Below the pieces are notes generated by a model that did no database searches, had not been told where the DNA came from, and saw only the letters and a program-made list of their open reading frames with translations. Made by a program: the position numbers and the translations under genes. Below are positions 24,132 to 32,704 of a stretch of DNA of 32,812 bases, one piece after another; within the stretch, counting starts at the first letter, position 1, and each line of letters opens with the position of its first letter. Origin of the DNA: Flemingiibacterium sp045649205. Lineage in GTDB: Bacteria > Bacillota > Clostridia > Oscillospirales > CAG-272. The stretch covers positions 1-32,812 of the forward strand of contig JAZRPJ010000154.1 of assembly GCA_045649205.1 (NCBI GenBank). Direction: 5' to 3'.

Positions 24132-25205
24132 ATGAATAATGTTGTAGAGTATAAATGCCCCTGCTGCGGCGGTGCAATAAATTTTGACAGCAACATTCAA
24201 AAGATGAAGTGTCCATTCTGCGATACCGAATTTGAGATGGACGCACTTCGGGCGCAGGAGTTAGCGGCAAGTGCAAATGCCCCGGATCAGATGGAATGGG
24301 ATACCTCAGGTAATGGGGAATGGGATGCCGAGGATATGAAGGTGTATATCTGTAATTCCTGCGGCGGAGAGATCGTGGCGGATGAGAACACTGCGGCGAC
24401 CTCCTGTCCATTCTGCCAAAATCCAGTGACTCTGTCCGGCAGGCTGTCAGGTATGCTGAAGCCGGACTATGTTATCCCATTCAAGGTAGACAAAAAGGCT
24501 GCAAAAGAAGCACTGCGATCCCATTACAGCGGTAAACCGCTTTTGCCGGATTTCTTCAAGGATGAAAATCATATTGACGAGATCAAAGGAATTTATGTAC
24601 CTTTTTGGATGTTTGGCGCTGACAGCGATGCAGATATTGAGTATGCGGCTACCCGTACCCGTCATTGGTCGGATAAAGATTATTTCTACACCGAAACGCA
24701 GCACTATCAGGCGATTCGTTCCGGCTCGGTATCGTTTTATAACATCCCGGTGGATGGCTCTGAAAAAATGGCAGATGACTTAATGGAATCAATCGAACCC
24801 TATAATTTCGAAGAGGCGGTTGATTTTCAGTCGGCATATCTTGCGGGATATTTTGCCGACAAGTACGACATAAGTGCGGATGATAGCGCGGAACGGGCAA
24901 ACAGCCGTGTGAAATCCAGTGTGGAAAGCCTTTTCCGCGATACTGTTACGGGATACGAAAGCGTACTCACAAAGTCGAGCAGTGTGCGTATACATAACGG
25001 CACGGCAAAGTATGCACTGCTCCCCGTGTGGCTTCTCAATACCACATACAAGGGGAAGAGATACACCTTTGCCATGAATGGTCAAACAGGAAAATTTGTA
25101 GGTGACCTCCCGGTGGACAGTGGGAAATATTGGAAGCGTTGGGGCATAATCGCAGGCGTGCTTGAAGCCGCGGCTATTATCGTCGGACTGTTTATGATAT
25201 TGTAG
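24132..25205 (+). CDS. Zinc-ribbon membrane protein (YdjG-like)
   Basis: The 357-residue protein starts 15 bases after the SPFH gene, with GAGGTGGGG upstream. Two N-terminal zinc ribbons are visible: YKCPCCGGAINF with MKCPFCDTEF (residues 8-35), and YICNSCGGEIVAD with TSCPFCQNPV (about 75-100). A long soluble region (KPDYVIPFKVDKKAAKEALR, IKGIYVPFWMFGADSDADI) follows, then one C-terminal transmembrane helix (IIAGVLEAAAIIVGLFMIL). The IPF...VPFW pattern is typical of TFIIB-type zinc-ribbon proteins neighbouring SPFH genes in Bacillota. A likely role is anchoring the soluble SPFH protein to the membrane, inferred from the Bacillus relatives. Confidence 0.88.
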   Translation: MNNVVEYKCPCCGGAINFDSNIQKMKCPFCDTEFEMDALRAQELAASANAPDQMEWDTSGNGEWDAEDMKVYICNSCGGEIVADENTAATSCPFCQNPVTLSGRLSGMLKPDYVIPFKVDKKAAKEALRSHYSGKPLLPDFFKDENHIDEIKGIYVPFWMFGADSDADIEYAATRTRHWSDKDYFYTETQHYQAIRSGSVSFYNIPVDGSEKMADDLMESIEPYNFEEAVDFQSAYLAGYFADKYDISADDSAERANSRVKSSVESLFRDTVTGYESVLTKSSSVRIHNGTAKYALLPVWLLNTTYKGKRYTFAMNGQTGKFVGDLPVDSGKYWKRWGIIAGVLEAAAIIVGLFMIL

Positions 25206-25216
25206 GGGGTATAACG

Positions 25217-26056
25217 GTGAATAAGAAAATTTGTTTTTATGTATCCGCTGTTGTACTTCTCGCCACCATGCTTTTGTCTGCATTTGCTTTTCCGGCATCT
25301 GCGGAGGGCGGCGTTCCGCTTTTAAACGACTCAGCGGATATATTCGATAGCTCCGAGGAGCTAATACTTCAAAGTGAGCTTGAGAGAATTGCGAGCGAGT
25401 ACAGCTTTGATGTGGCTATATGCACTGTGGAGAATTTTTCCGGCGAATATGAGGAATCCGCTGACGGTATTATGAGATTTGCGGATGATTACTATGATTA
25501 TTTCGGCTTGGGGCAAGGTGTAAATCATGACGGGTGCGTGATAGTGTACAATCTTTCAATGCAAAGGTGCTATATCTCCACCTGCGGCTACGGAATTACT
25601 GTATTTACCGATGCCGGGATTCAGTATATCGGTCAGAATATGATCGATGCCGGGCTTTATGGAGGTGATGATTTTTCAGCCTTTGTGAAGTTTATTGAAA
25701 TGTCCGAGGACTTTATTATCCGTGCAAATAACGGCGAGCCTGCCGATCCGGAGATTGAACTTACGGCGGAAGAAAAAATAACGGGGATTTTTATGTTTGC
25801 AGGCGGCGGGCTTGTAGTTGCGGCGATTGTTGCTACGATTGTCATGTCCGTGATGAAAGGAAAGCATAAAAGCGTCAGATTTCAGCCCAAAGCGGATGAA
25901 TATATTCGTCGGGACAGCATTTTAATTAAAAACAGTCACGATATGTTTTTGTATTCAAACGTGACACGCAGAGCGAAACCCAAACAATCCTCAAGCGGCG
26001 GAAGCAGCACCCACAGAAGCTCCTCCGGCAGAACTCACGGTGGCGGCGGATTTTAA
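25217..26056 (+). CDS. TPM-domain membrane protein (TLP18.3/Psb32/MOLO-1 family, YdjH-like)
   Basis: The 279-residue protein starts at GTG 25217 behind GGGGGT, 11 bases after the previous gene. A signal peptide, MNKKICFYVSAVVLLATMLL, ends at a likely ASA-E cleavage site. The TPM domain (about 35-175) has DSADIFDSSEELILQSELER, FDVAICTVENFSGE and YISTCGYGITVFTDAG. A transmembrane helix (GGGLVVAAIVATIVMSVM, about 192-212) leads to a cytoplasmic tail ending in a Ser/Gly/His-rich stretch (SSGRTHGGGGF), the usual TPM-protein ending. The domain therefore faces outside while the tail can contact the SPFH/zinc-ribbon partners. No PspA homologue is present in the cluster. Confidence 0.9.
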   Translation: MNKKICFYVSAVVLLATMLLSAFAFPASAEGGVPLLNDSADIFDSSEELILQSELERIASEYSFDVAICTVENFSGEYEESADGIMRFADDYYDYFGLGQGVNHDGCVIVYNLSMQRCYISTCGYGITVFTDAGIQYIGQNMIDAGLYGGDDFSAFVKFIEMSEDFIIRANNGEPADPEIELTAEEKITGIFMFAGGGLVVAAIVATIVMSVMKGKHKSVRFQPKADEYIRRDSILIKNSHDMFLYSNVTRRAKPKQSSSGGSSTHRSSSGRTHGGGGF

Positions 26057-26078
26057 ACTTATCGGTAGTTTTCAGACA

Positions 26079-26116
26079 TAGGGCGGCGTTGAAGAAATAA
26101 ATCAATGCCGTCCTAT
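26079..26116 (+). terminator. Weak stem-loop after the SPFH operon
   Basis: ATAGGGCGGCGTTGA pairs imperfectly with TCAATGCCGTCCTAT across a short A-rich loop. There is no T tract, so it may be a 3'-stabilising or weak terminating hairpin. The rest of the 266-bp gap holds only the next promoter. Confidence 0.4.
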
Positions 26117-26214
26117 ATTAGTGTACGCAGATAATGTATACCTGAAAAACACGCATCATTAGACTAAAAACGCAAATTTTTATGTTAAATTTCGTATTAT
26201 TTAATAAAAAGAGA

Positions 26215-26243
26215 TTGATTTTTGTTTATTTTTGTGATATCAT
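26215..26243 (+). promoter_or_regulatory. Sigma-A promoter of the DUF5722-like gene
   Basis: TTGATT (26215-26220) and TATCAT (26238-26243) are separated by 17 bases, about 80 bases before the start codon. Confidence 0.6.
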
Positions 26244-26322
26244 ATATAGAGAAATATATGATTTTGCGTAACTTTTTTGTTATAGATGCAGAACTGCAGT
26301 AGCGCGGAATGGGGGATTTGAT

Positions 26323-28818
26323 TTGAAAAACAGATTTTTAGGTGTTAAAAAAGTAATATACATAGCCGCCATTCTTATGTTGGCGGTTGTCACTGTTATG
26401 TCAATGGGTGTGGTCGGTCATGCCGCAGAAAGCGAAAACGGAATTTCGCAAATTACACTTAATAAGTCACGCACCGAATTAACAGTTGAAATCGAACTTT
26501 CGAAGGACTACGTCAAGGAGAATAAATCCAGCACGCTCTATCTTTTTGAGTTTATGCCTCATCAGACTGCCGCGGATATAAACGGACTTGAACCCTTGGA
26601 ATCCTTTAAGGTGAATAAAGAAATTGCAGTAAAAATTCCCTACCAAAACGGAAATGTCAGCAGACTTTATTCAAAATTCGCCGTTGCGGAAAAATCGGCG
26701 GGCGGTGGATATACTGTAGTGGGCGAGATGCATTATGTGGATAATTTTTCCGATTATGCAAAGAATGATGAACCGTTCCCCACTGGCAGCTCAAAGAAAG
26801 GCCTTCGATTCGGATCCTTTACCGATGCACAGATTTTAGGCGTTCAGCACACCGTCATTAATATACCGATAAACGAGTATATGCTCGGCGGAATGACCGA
26901 GGGCGCAACCTCTTTTGTTTACGGCGGCAGAACTTATTATATTAACGAAAATAATCTTTTAGTACTTGACCACCGTGTGAGAACTTACACCGAGGCAGGT
27001 ATAAATGTATATTTCAATATCCTTCTGAGCGCTCCCGACAGCAGTTATACCGGGGATTTGATGAGTCTTTATTTTGATGGAGCATCCGCGGACGCTTCCT
27101 ACTATGCTCTTAATTCCCGTTCCGAAACAGCCATGAATATGTACTGCGCATTTATGGATTATATCTGCGCCAGATATACCTCGGCTGACCATATGTACGG
27201 ATTTGTTCCCGGAATAATTCTCGGTTATGAGGTTAACCGCGGTGAGAAATGGAATAATTTCGGCTCTTTTGATAAGGCGGAATATATTGACTCATATGTG
27301 ACAGCTTTCCGTGTGGCATATACAGCTATGCGTTCAAACTATTCAAACGGCAGAGTTTATATTTCTCTCGGCAACAATTTCAATACCGCGGAAGCTGAAT
27401 CGGATATGACCGGAAAAGAGTTTCTTGACGGCTTCAATAATGCTGTGAAGAATTCCGGAAATGTAGATTGGGGACTGTCCGTAAACCCCTATCCTTCTGA
27501 TGTCGGTATTATTGAATATTGGAGTGATCCCTTTGCCGGGGATGATATCTCCACCCAGTATATTACCATGAAAAATATCGGCGTGCTGACCGAATATATG
27601 AACGACGACGATTTCCAATACAACTCTGATGTGAGAAGTATTATAATCGGCGAGCTTGGTATTCCCGGTTCACCTGATGACGATAGTACCATGACCATGC
27701 AGGCGGCGGCGTACGCACTTGCTTACTATACTGCCGACCGCAACAAGGACATTGACGCGTTTATATATTACCGCCATGTAGATTTCCCCTCTGAAGCATA
27801 CAAGTACGGACTATGGACCAGTAAATCCCAGGAAAGCTCCGATGCCGGAGCAAAGAAGCCCATATACAACGTATTTTCGCTCATTGATACAGACAAAAGC
27901 GAGGAAGTTACCGCTTTTGTTAAGCAGACAGTAGGAACGGGTGCATTCGGAATGTTTATGCCCGATAATGTAAAATACAAGAGCTTTGAGGACCGTGTGT
28001 ATATCTCCAAGGCGGCAGAAGCCTCGTCAGAATTTGAAAAGAAGCTCAAAGCAAAGACCCTCTTCGACTTGACTGCTGGAAAAACATTTAATTTTTATCC
28101 TTCCGATTACGCAGATTACGTTGATTTGAGTCCGGTTGGCAGCGGATCCGGAACGGCGCTTTATTCGCGAATTACCAACATTTCGAATGAATACAAAGGA
28201 TTCGGCAATACCTTCAAGTCCGATGACGCTTTGAAAGGCGCAAAATACATCACTGTTCGGGTTATGGCTGAAGCACCTGCCGAAGTATCTGCTGTTAATG
28301 TAATGCTGCGGCTCCAAAAAAACGGGGACGGCGAATTTGATACTACGGTATTTGAAGGAACTGCGCAGATTCAAACGGGCAGTTGGCAGGATTTGCGTTT
28401 TAAGATTGATGAATTTACAGAAATCACTAAAGGTGATGTGGATTCCATAAAGCTTTGGGTGAACACAGACGGCAGTGACACGGTTGAAGGTGTCAGCGGA
28501 CTGTGGCTTGAAAGCGTGAAGATCTACACCGGAAAGGGAATACCTTTCATTGTTGTGCTCCTCATTATCATTTTAGTATTGGCGGCATTATTGGTAGCGG
28601 CTTATTTCGCGCTGTATCTGCGTGCACAGTATATACGTCGCCGCAGACGCGAAGCTATAGAGCGGCATCGCCGCGAGCAGCTCCGCAGGCAGGCAATACA
28701 GCGGACTCAGCAAACCAATCAGCAAGGCTACCGTCAGCCGCAAATGCCCCCTCAGCCTCCAAGACCGAATGGCGGCAATTATCCTCCCGGAAATGGAAAC
28801 TTTGAAGGCAGACGCTGA
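26323..28818 (+). CDS. DUF5722-like secreted/membrane-anchored TIM-barrel protein
   Basis: The 831-residue protein starts at TTG 26323 after GGGGGAT. A signal peptide (VIYIAAILMLAVVTVMSM, cleavage near GHAAES) precedes a beta-domain (about 40-160). A barrel-like region follows (about 165-540): FTDAQILGVQHTVINIPINE, TEAGINVYFNILLSAP, GIILGYEVNRGEKWNNFG, IIIGELGIPGSPDDD, DAFIYYRHVD. This order resembles DUF5722/glycosidase-like proteins, with acidic residues at strand ends. A further beta-sandwich (about 590-740) resembles a carbohydrate-binding module. A single transmembrane helix (FIVVLLIIILVLAALLVAAY) and a basic, then Gln/Pro-rich cytoplasmic tail end the protein. It is probably an extracellular polysaccharide-active or binding protein; the substrate is unknown. 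Confidence 0.8.
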   Translation: MKNRFLGVKKVIYIAAILMLAVVTVMSMGVVGHAAESENGISQITLNKSRTELTVEIELSKDYVKENKSSTLYLFEFMPHQTAADINGLEPLESFKVNKEIAVKIPYQNGNVSRLYSKFAVAEKSAGGGYTVVGEMHYVDNFSDYAKNDEPFPTGSSKKGLRFGSFTDAQILGVQHTVINIPINEYMLGGMTEGATSFVYGGRTYYINENNLLVLDHRVRTYTEAGINVYFNILLSAPDSSYTGDLMSLYFDGASADASYYALNSRSETAMNMYCAFMDYICARYTSADHMYGFVPGIILGYEVNRGEKWNNFGSFDKAEYIDSYVTAFRVAYTAMRSNYSNGRVYISLGNNFNTAEAESDMTGKEFLDGFNNAVKNSGNVDWGLSVNPYPSDVGIIEYWSDPFAGDDISTQYITMKNIGVLTEYMNDDDFQYNSDVRSIIIGELGIPGSPDDDSTMTMQAAAYALAYYTADRNKDIDAFIYYRHVDFPSEAYKYGLWTSKSQESSDAGAKKPIYNVFSLIDTDKSEEVTAFVKQTVGTGAFGMFMPDNVKYKSFEDRVYISKAAEASSEFEKKLKAKTLFDLTAGKTFNFYPSDYADYVDLSPVGSGSGTALYSRITNISNEYKGFGNTFKSDDALKGAKYITVRVMAEAPAEVSAVNVMLRLQKNGDGEFDTTVFEGTAQIQTGSWQDLRFKIDEFTEITKGDVDSIKLWVNTDGSDTVEGVSGLWLESVKIYTGKGIPFIVVLLIIILVLAALLVAAYFALYLRAQYIRRRRREAIERHRREQLRRQAIQRTQQTNQQGYRQPQMPPQPPRPNGGNYPPGNGNFEGRR

Positions 28819-28836
28819 TACAGTGTAAATACAAAT

Positions 28837-28876
28837 CCGAGGCAAGTTCTTCGTTGAATTTGCCTCGGTTATTTTT
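28837..28876 (+). terminator. Rho-independent terminator of the DUF5722-like gene
   Basis: CCGAGGCAAGTTC (28837-28849) pairs with GAATTTGCCTCGG (28856-28868) with one G-T pair and a six-base loop, followed by TTATTTTTAT. It starts 19 bases after the stop codon. Confidence 0.85.
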
Positions 28877-28898
28877 ATCCGGAAAACATAAAAACCGC

Positions 28899-28927
28899 TT
28901 GATTTTTTTTGCATACTGTGGTATAAT
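28899..28927 (+). promoter_or_regulatory. Sigma-A promoter of the ABC exporter operon
   Basis: TTGATT (28899-28904) and a perfect TATAAT (28922-28927) have a 17-base spacer. Transcription would start near 28934, leaving a leader of only about 9 bases before ATG 28943. Confidence 0.75.
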
Positions 28928-28942
28928 TTAAGATGTTATATT

Positions 28943-30757
28943 ATGCTTTCGTCAGATGAAAGGTTACTTGCAAAAATGATCTTCGGAAAACATATAAATT
29001 TTTATTATCTAAAATATTCACCGGCACTGATTTTCGGTATTTTAGCCCTTATTGCCGTGGACTATTTCCAGCTCCTTATACCGGAGCTTTATAAGATGGT
29101 GATCAACGGAATCAATAACGGTGCAGTTGAGGTTGACGGGCAGCTCCTCGCTTTCGATATGGACTTTCTGCTTGATAAAATCTGTTTGCCTCTTTTAGGG
29201 ATCATTCTTGTTATGGTTATCGGACGCTTCCTTTGGCGTGTCTGCTTTTTCGGTGCGGGAGTCAGCGTGGAAACCGATATCCGCAAAAAGATGTTTGCCA
29301 GCGCGGTAAATCTTTCCCAGCAGTATTATCAGATGAACAAGGTCGGCACAATGATGTCGCTGTTCACGAATGACCTTGAAACAGTGCAGGATTGCTTTGG
29401 CTCCGGTGTACTTATGTTCTTTGATGCGCTGCTTCTCGGTCTGCTTGCAATATACAAGATGTACCGGCTCGATCCACTGCTTACCGGATTTTCCCTTATC
29501 CCCATGGTGTTCCTTTTTGTCATCGGTGCCATTGTGGAAAAGTACATGATGATGAAGTGGGAAAAGCGCCAGGAGGCTTTCGCGGCGATTTCCGATTTTT
29601 CCCAGGAGAGCTTTTCCGGTATTTCCGTAATAAAGGCATTTGTCAGAGAATTTGCCGAGCTTTCCGCCTTCAGGCGGCACAATAAAAACAACGAAAAAGC
29701 CAATGTGGATTATACCAAAATCTCCACCTTCCTTAATATCAGCGTTACACTTTTCGTAAACTCGGTCATCTGTGTTATCCTCGGATACGGCGGATATCTT
29801 GTTTATAAGGGGGTATTCAACGCAGGCGAGCTTGTGGAGTTTATCGGTTATTTTACAGCTATTGTATGGCCGGTCATGGCGGTTTCACAGCTTATTGAAA
29901 TGGCATCCAGAGGCAAGGCATCCCTTAAGCGTATTAGTGCGCTTCTTGATGCAAAGCCGGATGTGTTCGACCGAAAAGATGTAAAGGACTGCGGTCCGCT
30001 TCGGGGTGATATCGAATTCCGCGGACTTTATTTTACTTATCCCGGCTCTGAACAGCAGGTACTAAGTGATGTTACATTCAGAATAAATGCCGGCGAAAAC
30101 GTAGGCGTTATCGGAAAGACCGGCTCCGGAAAGACAACACTTGTGGATCTGATCCTTCGCACCTACAATGTTCCGGACGGAACAGTCTTTCTCGATGGAC
30201 ATGACATCAATACGATTCCCATACACAGAGTACGTGAATCTGCGGCGTATGTGCCCCAGGATAATTTCCTTTTCAGCGACACAATTGCACGCAATATAGG
30301 CTTTTCCGCTGATGAAATCCACAGCGATGAGGTTATATACGCGGCGAAGATGGCGGATGTCCACGGTAATATCGTCGACTTCCCGGCAGAGTATGAAACG
30401 GTTCTCGGTGAAAGAGGTGTTACTGTTTCGGGCGGACAGAAGCAGAGAATTTCCATCGCCCGTGCGATTCTCAAAAATTCGCCCATATTGATTCTTGACG
30501 ACTCCGTTTCGGCGGTGGATATAAAAACCGAAAAGGTCATCCTCGACAATCTTGCAAATATCCGCCGGGGCAAGACTACAATTTTAATTGCTCACCGTAT
30601 TTCAACGGTGGAGCGGATGGATAAGGTTATATTTATTGAAGACGGCAGAGTAGTTATGGTTGGAACACACAGTGAACTTTATGAAAACTGTCCCGAATAT
30701 CACGAGATGGTAGAACTTCAGAAACTTGATGATGAAGCTGGGGAGGGGGAAAAATGA
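28943..30757 (+). CDS. ABC exporter half-transporter, subunit with degenerate Walker B
   Basis: The 604-residue protein has a six-helix ABC exporter (type IV) transmembrane domain (about 25-320) and a nucleotide-binding domain. Walker A GKTGSGKTT lies near 391, the Q-loop in YVPQDNFLF, the signature VSGGQKQR near 494-501, and Walker B ILILDDSVSAVD. The residue after the Walker B Asp is Asp520, not the catalytic Glu, as in the non-hydrolysing site of heterodimeric exporters such as TM287/288. Start choice is open: ATG 28943 has no ribosome binding site and would be nearly leaderless, while ATG 28976 follows GAAAGG by 12 bases. It overlaps the partner gene by 4 bases, so the two form one exporter, probably for drugs, lipids or peptides. 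Confidence 0.93.
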   Translation: MLSSDERLLAKMIFGKHINFYYLKYSPALIFGILALIAVDYFQLLIPELYKMVINGINNGAVEVDGQLLAFDMDFLLDKICLPLLGIILVMVIGRFLWRVCFFGAGVSVETDIRKKMFASAVNLSQQYYQMNKVGTMMSLFTNDLETVQDCFGSGVLMFFDALLLGLLAIYKMYRLDPLLTGFSLIPMVFLFVIGAIVEKYMMMKWEKRQEAFAAISDFSQESFSGISVIKAFVREFAELSAFRRHNKNNEKANVDYTKISTFLNISVTLFVNSVICVILGYGGYLVYKGVFNAGELVEFIGYFTAIVWPVMAVSQLIEMASRGKASLKRISALLDAKPDVFDRKDVKDCGPLRGDIEFRGLYFTYPGSEQQVLSDVTFRINAGENVGVIGKTGSGKTTLVDLILRTYNVPDGTVFLDGHDINTIPIHRVRESAAYVPQDNFLFSDTIARNIGFSADEIHSDEVIYAAKMADVHGNIVDFPAEYETVLGERGVTVSGGQKQRISIARAILKNSPILILDDSVSAVDIKTEKVILDNLANIRRGKTTILIAHRISTVERMDKVIFIEDGRVVMVGTHSELYENCPEYHEMVELQKLDDEAGEGEK

Positions 30758-32655
30758 GAGAATTTTATCCTCTTTTGATTCTCGGCGGCGTAATAGGTGT
30801 GCTGTCTATAATCTTTTTTGTGGCTTATATCATGATGAAGGACAAAAAAGAAGCTATCGGGTTTGACCGCAATATGTCCGACGGCGAAATCATAAAAAGG
30901 CTGATTTTTTACGCAAAGCCTCATGTGAAAAGCCTTATTGCGGTGCTTATTATCATGCTTTTCTCAATTTCCTACGATATTATTTCGCCCATGATCGTGG
31001 GAAGAATCGAGGAAATGTTGAAAAACGATTTCGAGATGCCTCGGCTTATCGCAATGGTTGCGGTTTACGGAGGAATACTTGTCGTATCCCTTATATGCAC
31101 CTATTGCCAGGCGATCTTACTGCAGGCGACGGGACAGAAAATCGTTTCAAAGATCCGTGAGGATTTGTTTGTACACATCGAAAGCTTATCCCACGCCCAG
31201 CTTAATGCCCACCCCGTTGGTAAGCTTGTAACCAGGGTTACCAATGACACAAATGCAATTTCGATGATGTTTACCCATATCCTCGTAAATCTTGCCAAGA
31301 ACAGCTTTATCATTATCGGCGTACTGGCGGCGATGCTGCTTGTCAACTACCAGCTGACGCTGATGGTGCTTTGCTTTGCCCCTTTTATTGTTCTGTTTAC
31401 AATTATTTTCAGAAAATTTGCCCGCCGCGCTCACCGAAGAGTAAAGGACGGTACCACAGATATAAACACATTTCTTGCCGAGAATCTTTCGGGAATCAAG
31501 GTGATTCAGATCTTCAATCGCGAAGAAGCGAAAAAAGGTGAATTTGACGAAAAGAATCAGCGACTTGGCAAGGCGAAAAGAGGCCAGATATTTGTTAACG
31601 GAATATTCCGTCCATTTGTTTACATGCTGTATATTTCCTCGGTCCTTTGCCTTTTGTACCTCGGCGGACGGGGATATATAAAGGATGTATCCTTCTTCGG
31701 TCAGACAATTACCAGTGGGACGGTGGTTACCTTCTATATGTTTATTTCCACCTTTTTTACGCCCATACAAAATCTGGCGGAGCAGTTTAATATTTTGCAG
31801 TCGGCATTCGCATCGGCGGAAAAAATTTTCACTATCTTCGATATAAAGACCGATGTGGTGGACACAGAGGAAGCTATTGAAATTGATGAAGTCAATGGCG
31901 AGATCGAGTTCCGTGACGTGTGGTTTGCGTACGTAGGTGAGGAATGGGTACTGAAAGGTGTATCCTTCAAGGTGGAAGCAGGACAGACGGTGGCATTTGT
32001 CGGGTCAACGGGATCGGGAAAGACCACGATCCTCTCTCTGCTTTGCCGTAACTACGACATCCAGCGAGGAGAAATTTTGCTTGACGGCGTCAATATCAAA
32101 AAGATTAAAATTTCCTCTCTGCGCCGTCATTTCGGACAGATGCTGCAGGATGTTTTCCTGTTCTCCGGAACGATTCGCAGCAATATTCTTCTGCAGAGTG
32201 GCTCCTCTGAAAAGTGTGTGATTTCCGACGAGGAAGTGATGGCTGCCTGCCGGTATGTCAATGCGGACAAATTCATCGACAAACTCCCCGGCGGACTTGA
32301 TGAGGAGGTAAGAGAGCGGGGAAACAATTTCTCCGCAGGCCAAAGACAGCTCCTTTCGTTTGCGCGAACCATAATCCACAAACCAGCGGTGATGATTCTC
32401 GACGAAGCTACAGCAAATATAGATACAGAAACCGAGCTTCTCATTCAGGACTCCCTTGAAAGGATGATGAACATCGGAACTATGCTTATCGTTGCACACA
32501 GACTCTCCACGATTCAGCACGCAGACAATATTATCGTGCTGTCCCACGGAGAGATAAAGGAGCAGGGAAATCATTTCACACTGCTTGAAAAGCGCGGGCG
32601 ATACTACGAGCTTTACTCCATGCAGCGCGCGAAGGCGGCAATTACAGAGAAATAA
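30754..32655 (+). CDS. ABC exporter half-transporter, catalytic partner subunit
   Basis: The 633-residue protein overlaps its partner (ATGA), with GGGGAGGGGG upstream. An extra N-terminal transmembrane helix (LLILGGVIGVLSIIFFVAYI) precedes the usual six-helix domain (about 60-350). The nucleotide-binding domain has Walker A GSTGSGKTT near 417, Q-loop QDVFLFSG, Walker B VMILDEATANID with catalytic Glu551, and the switch His in AHRLSTI. Its signature reads FSAGQRQ instead of LSGGQ. A non-canonical signature here paired with the Asp-type Walker B of the partner is exactly the composite degenerate site of heterodimeric exporters. Members of this class export drugs or lipids; the substrate here is unknown. 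Confidence 0.93.
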   Translation: MREFYPLLILGGVIGVLSIIFFVAYIMMKDKKEAIGFDRNMSDGEIIKRLIFYAKPHVKSLIAVLIIMLFSISYDIISPMIVGRIEEMLKNDFEMPRLIAMVAVYGGILVVSLICTYCQAILLQATGQKIVSKIREDLFVHIESLSHAQLNAHPVGKLVTRVTNDTNAISMMFTHILVNLAKNSFIIIGVLAAMLLVNYQLTLMVLCFAPFIVLFTIIFRKFARRAHRRVKDGTTDINTFLAENLSGIKVIQIFNREEAKKGEFDEKNQRLGKAKRGQIFVNGIFRPFVYMLYISSVLCLLYLGGRGYIKDVSFFGQTITSGTVVTFYMFISTFFTPIQNLAEQFNILQSAFASAEKIFTIFDIKTDVVDTEEAIEIDEVNGEIEFRDVWFAYVGEEWVLKGVSFKVEAGQTVAFVGSTGSGKTTILSLLCRNYDIQRGEILLDGVNIKKIKISSLRRHFGQMLQDVFLFSGTIRSNILLQSGSSEKCVISDEEVMAACRYVNADKFIDKLPGGLDEEVRERGNNFSAGQRQLLSFARTIIHKPAVMILDEATANIDTETELLIQDSLERMMNIGTMLIVAHRLSTIQHADNIIVLSHGEIKEQGNHFTLLEKRGRYYELYSMQRAKAAITEK

Positions 32656-32660
32656 AAAAC

Positions 32661-32687
32661 GAGGCAGCTTTCTTTGAAAGCTGCCTC
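32661..32687. terminator. Bidirectional terminator between the ABC operon and fba
   Basis: A perfect 12-bp stem, GAGGCAGCTTTC (32661-32672) with GAAAGCTGCCTC (32676-32687), has a TTT loop. The minus-strand side is followed by a T-rich run (GTTTTTTATTT), so it is strongest for the aldolase gene. It also ends the ABC transcript, 5 bases after its stop. Confidence 0.85.
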
Positions 32688-32704
32688 AAAATATTATCTT
32701 AAGA

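Noticed and set aside
23627..24196. Minus-strand open frame of 189 codons rich in Pro, His and Gln
   Set aside because: It is the antisense of the zinc ribbons and the Ala/Gly-rich linker of the SPFH protein; the repeats GQNLPWLTAPQEQ arise from the repeated CPECGAKKP codons.
32005..32574. Minus-strand open frame of 189 codons within the second ABC gene
   Set aside because: It is antisense to the conserved ATPase domain, whose Walker A, signature and Walker B motifs establish the plus strand as coding.
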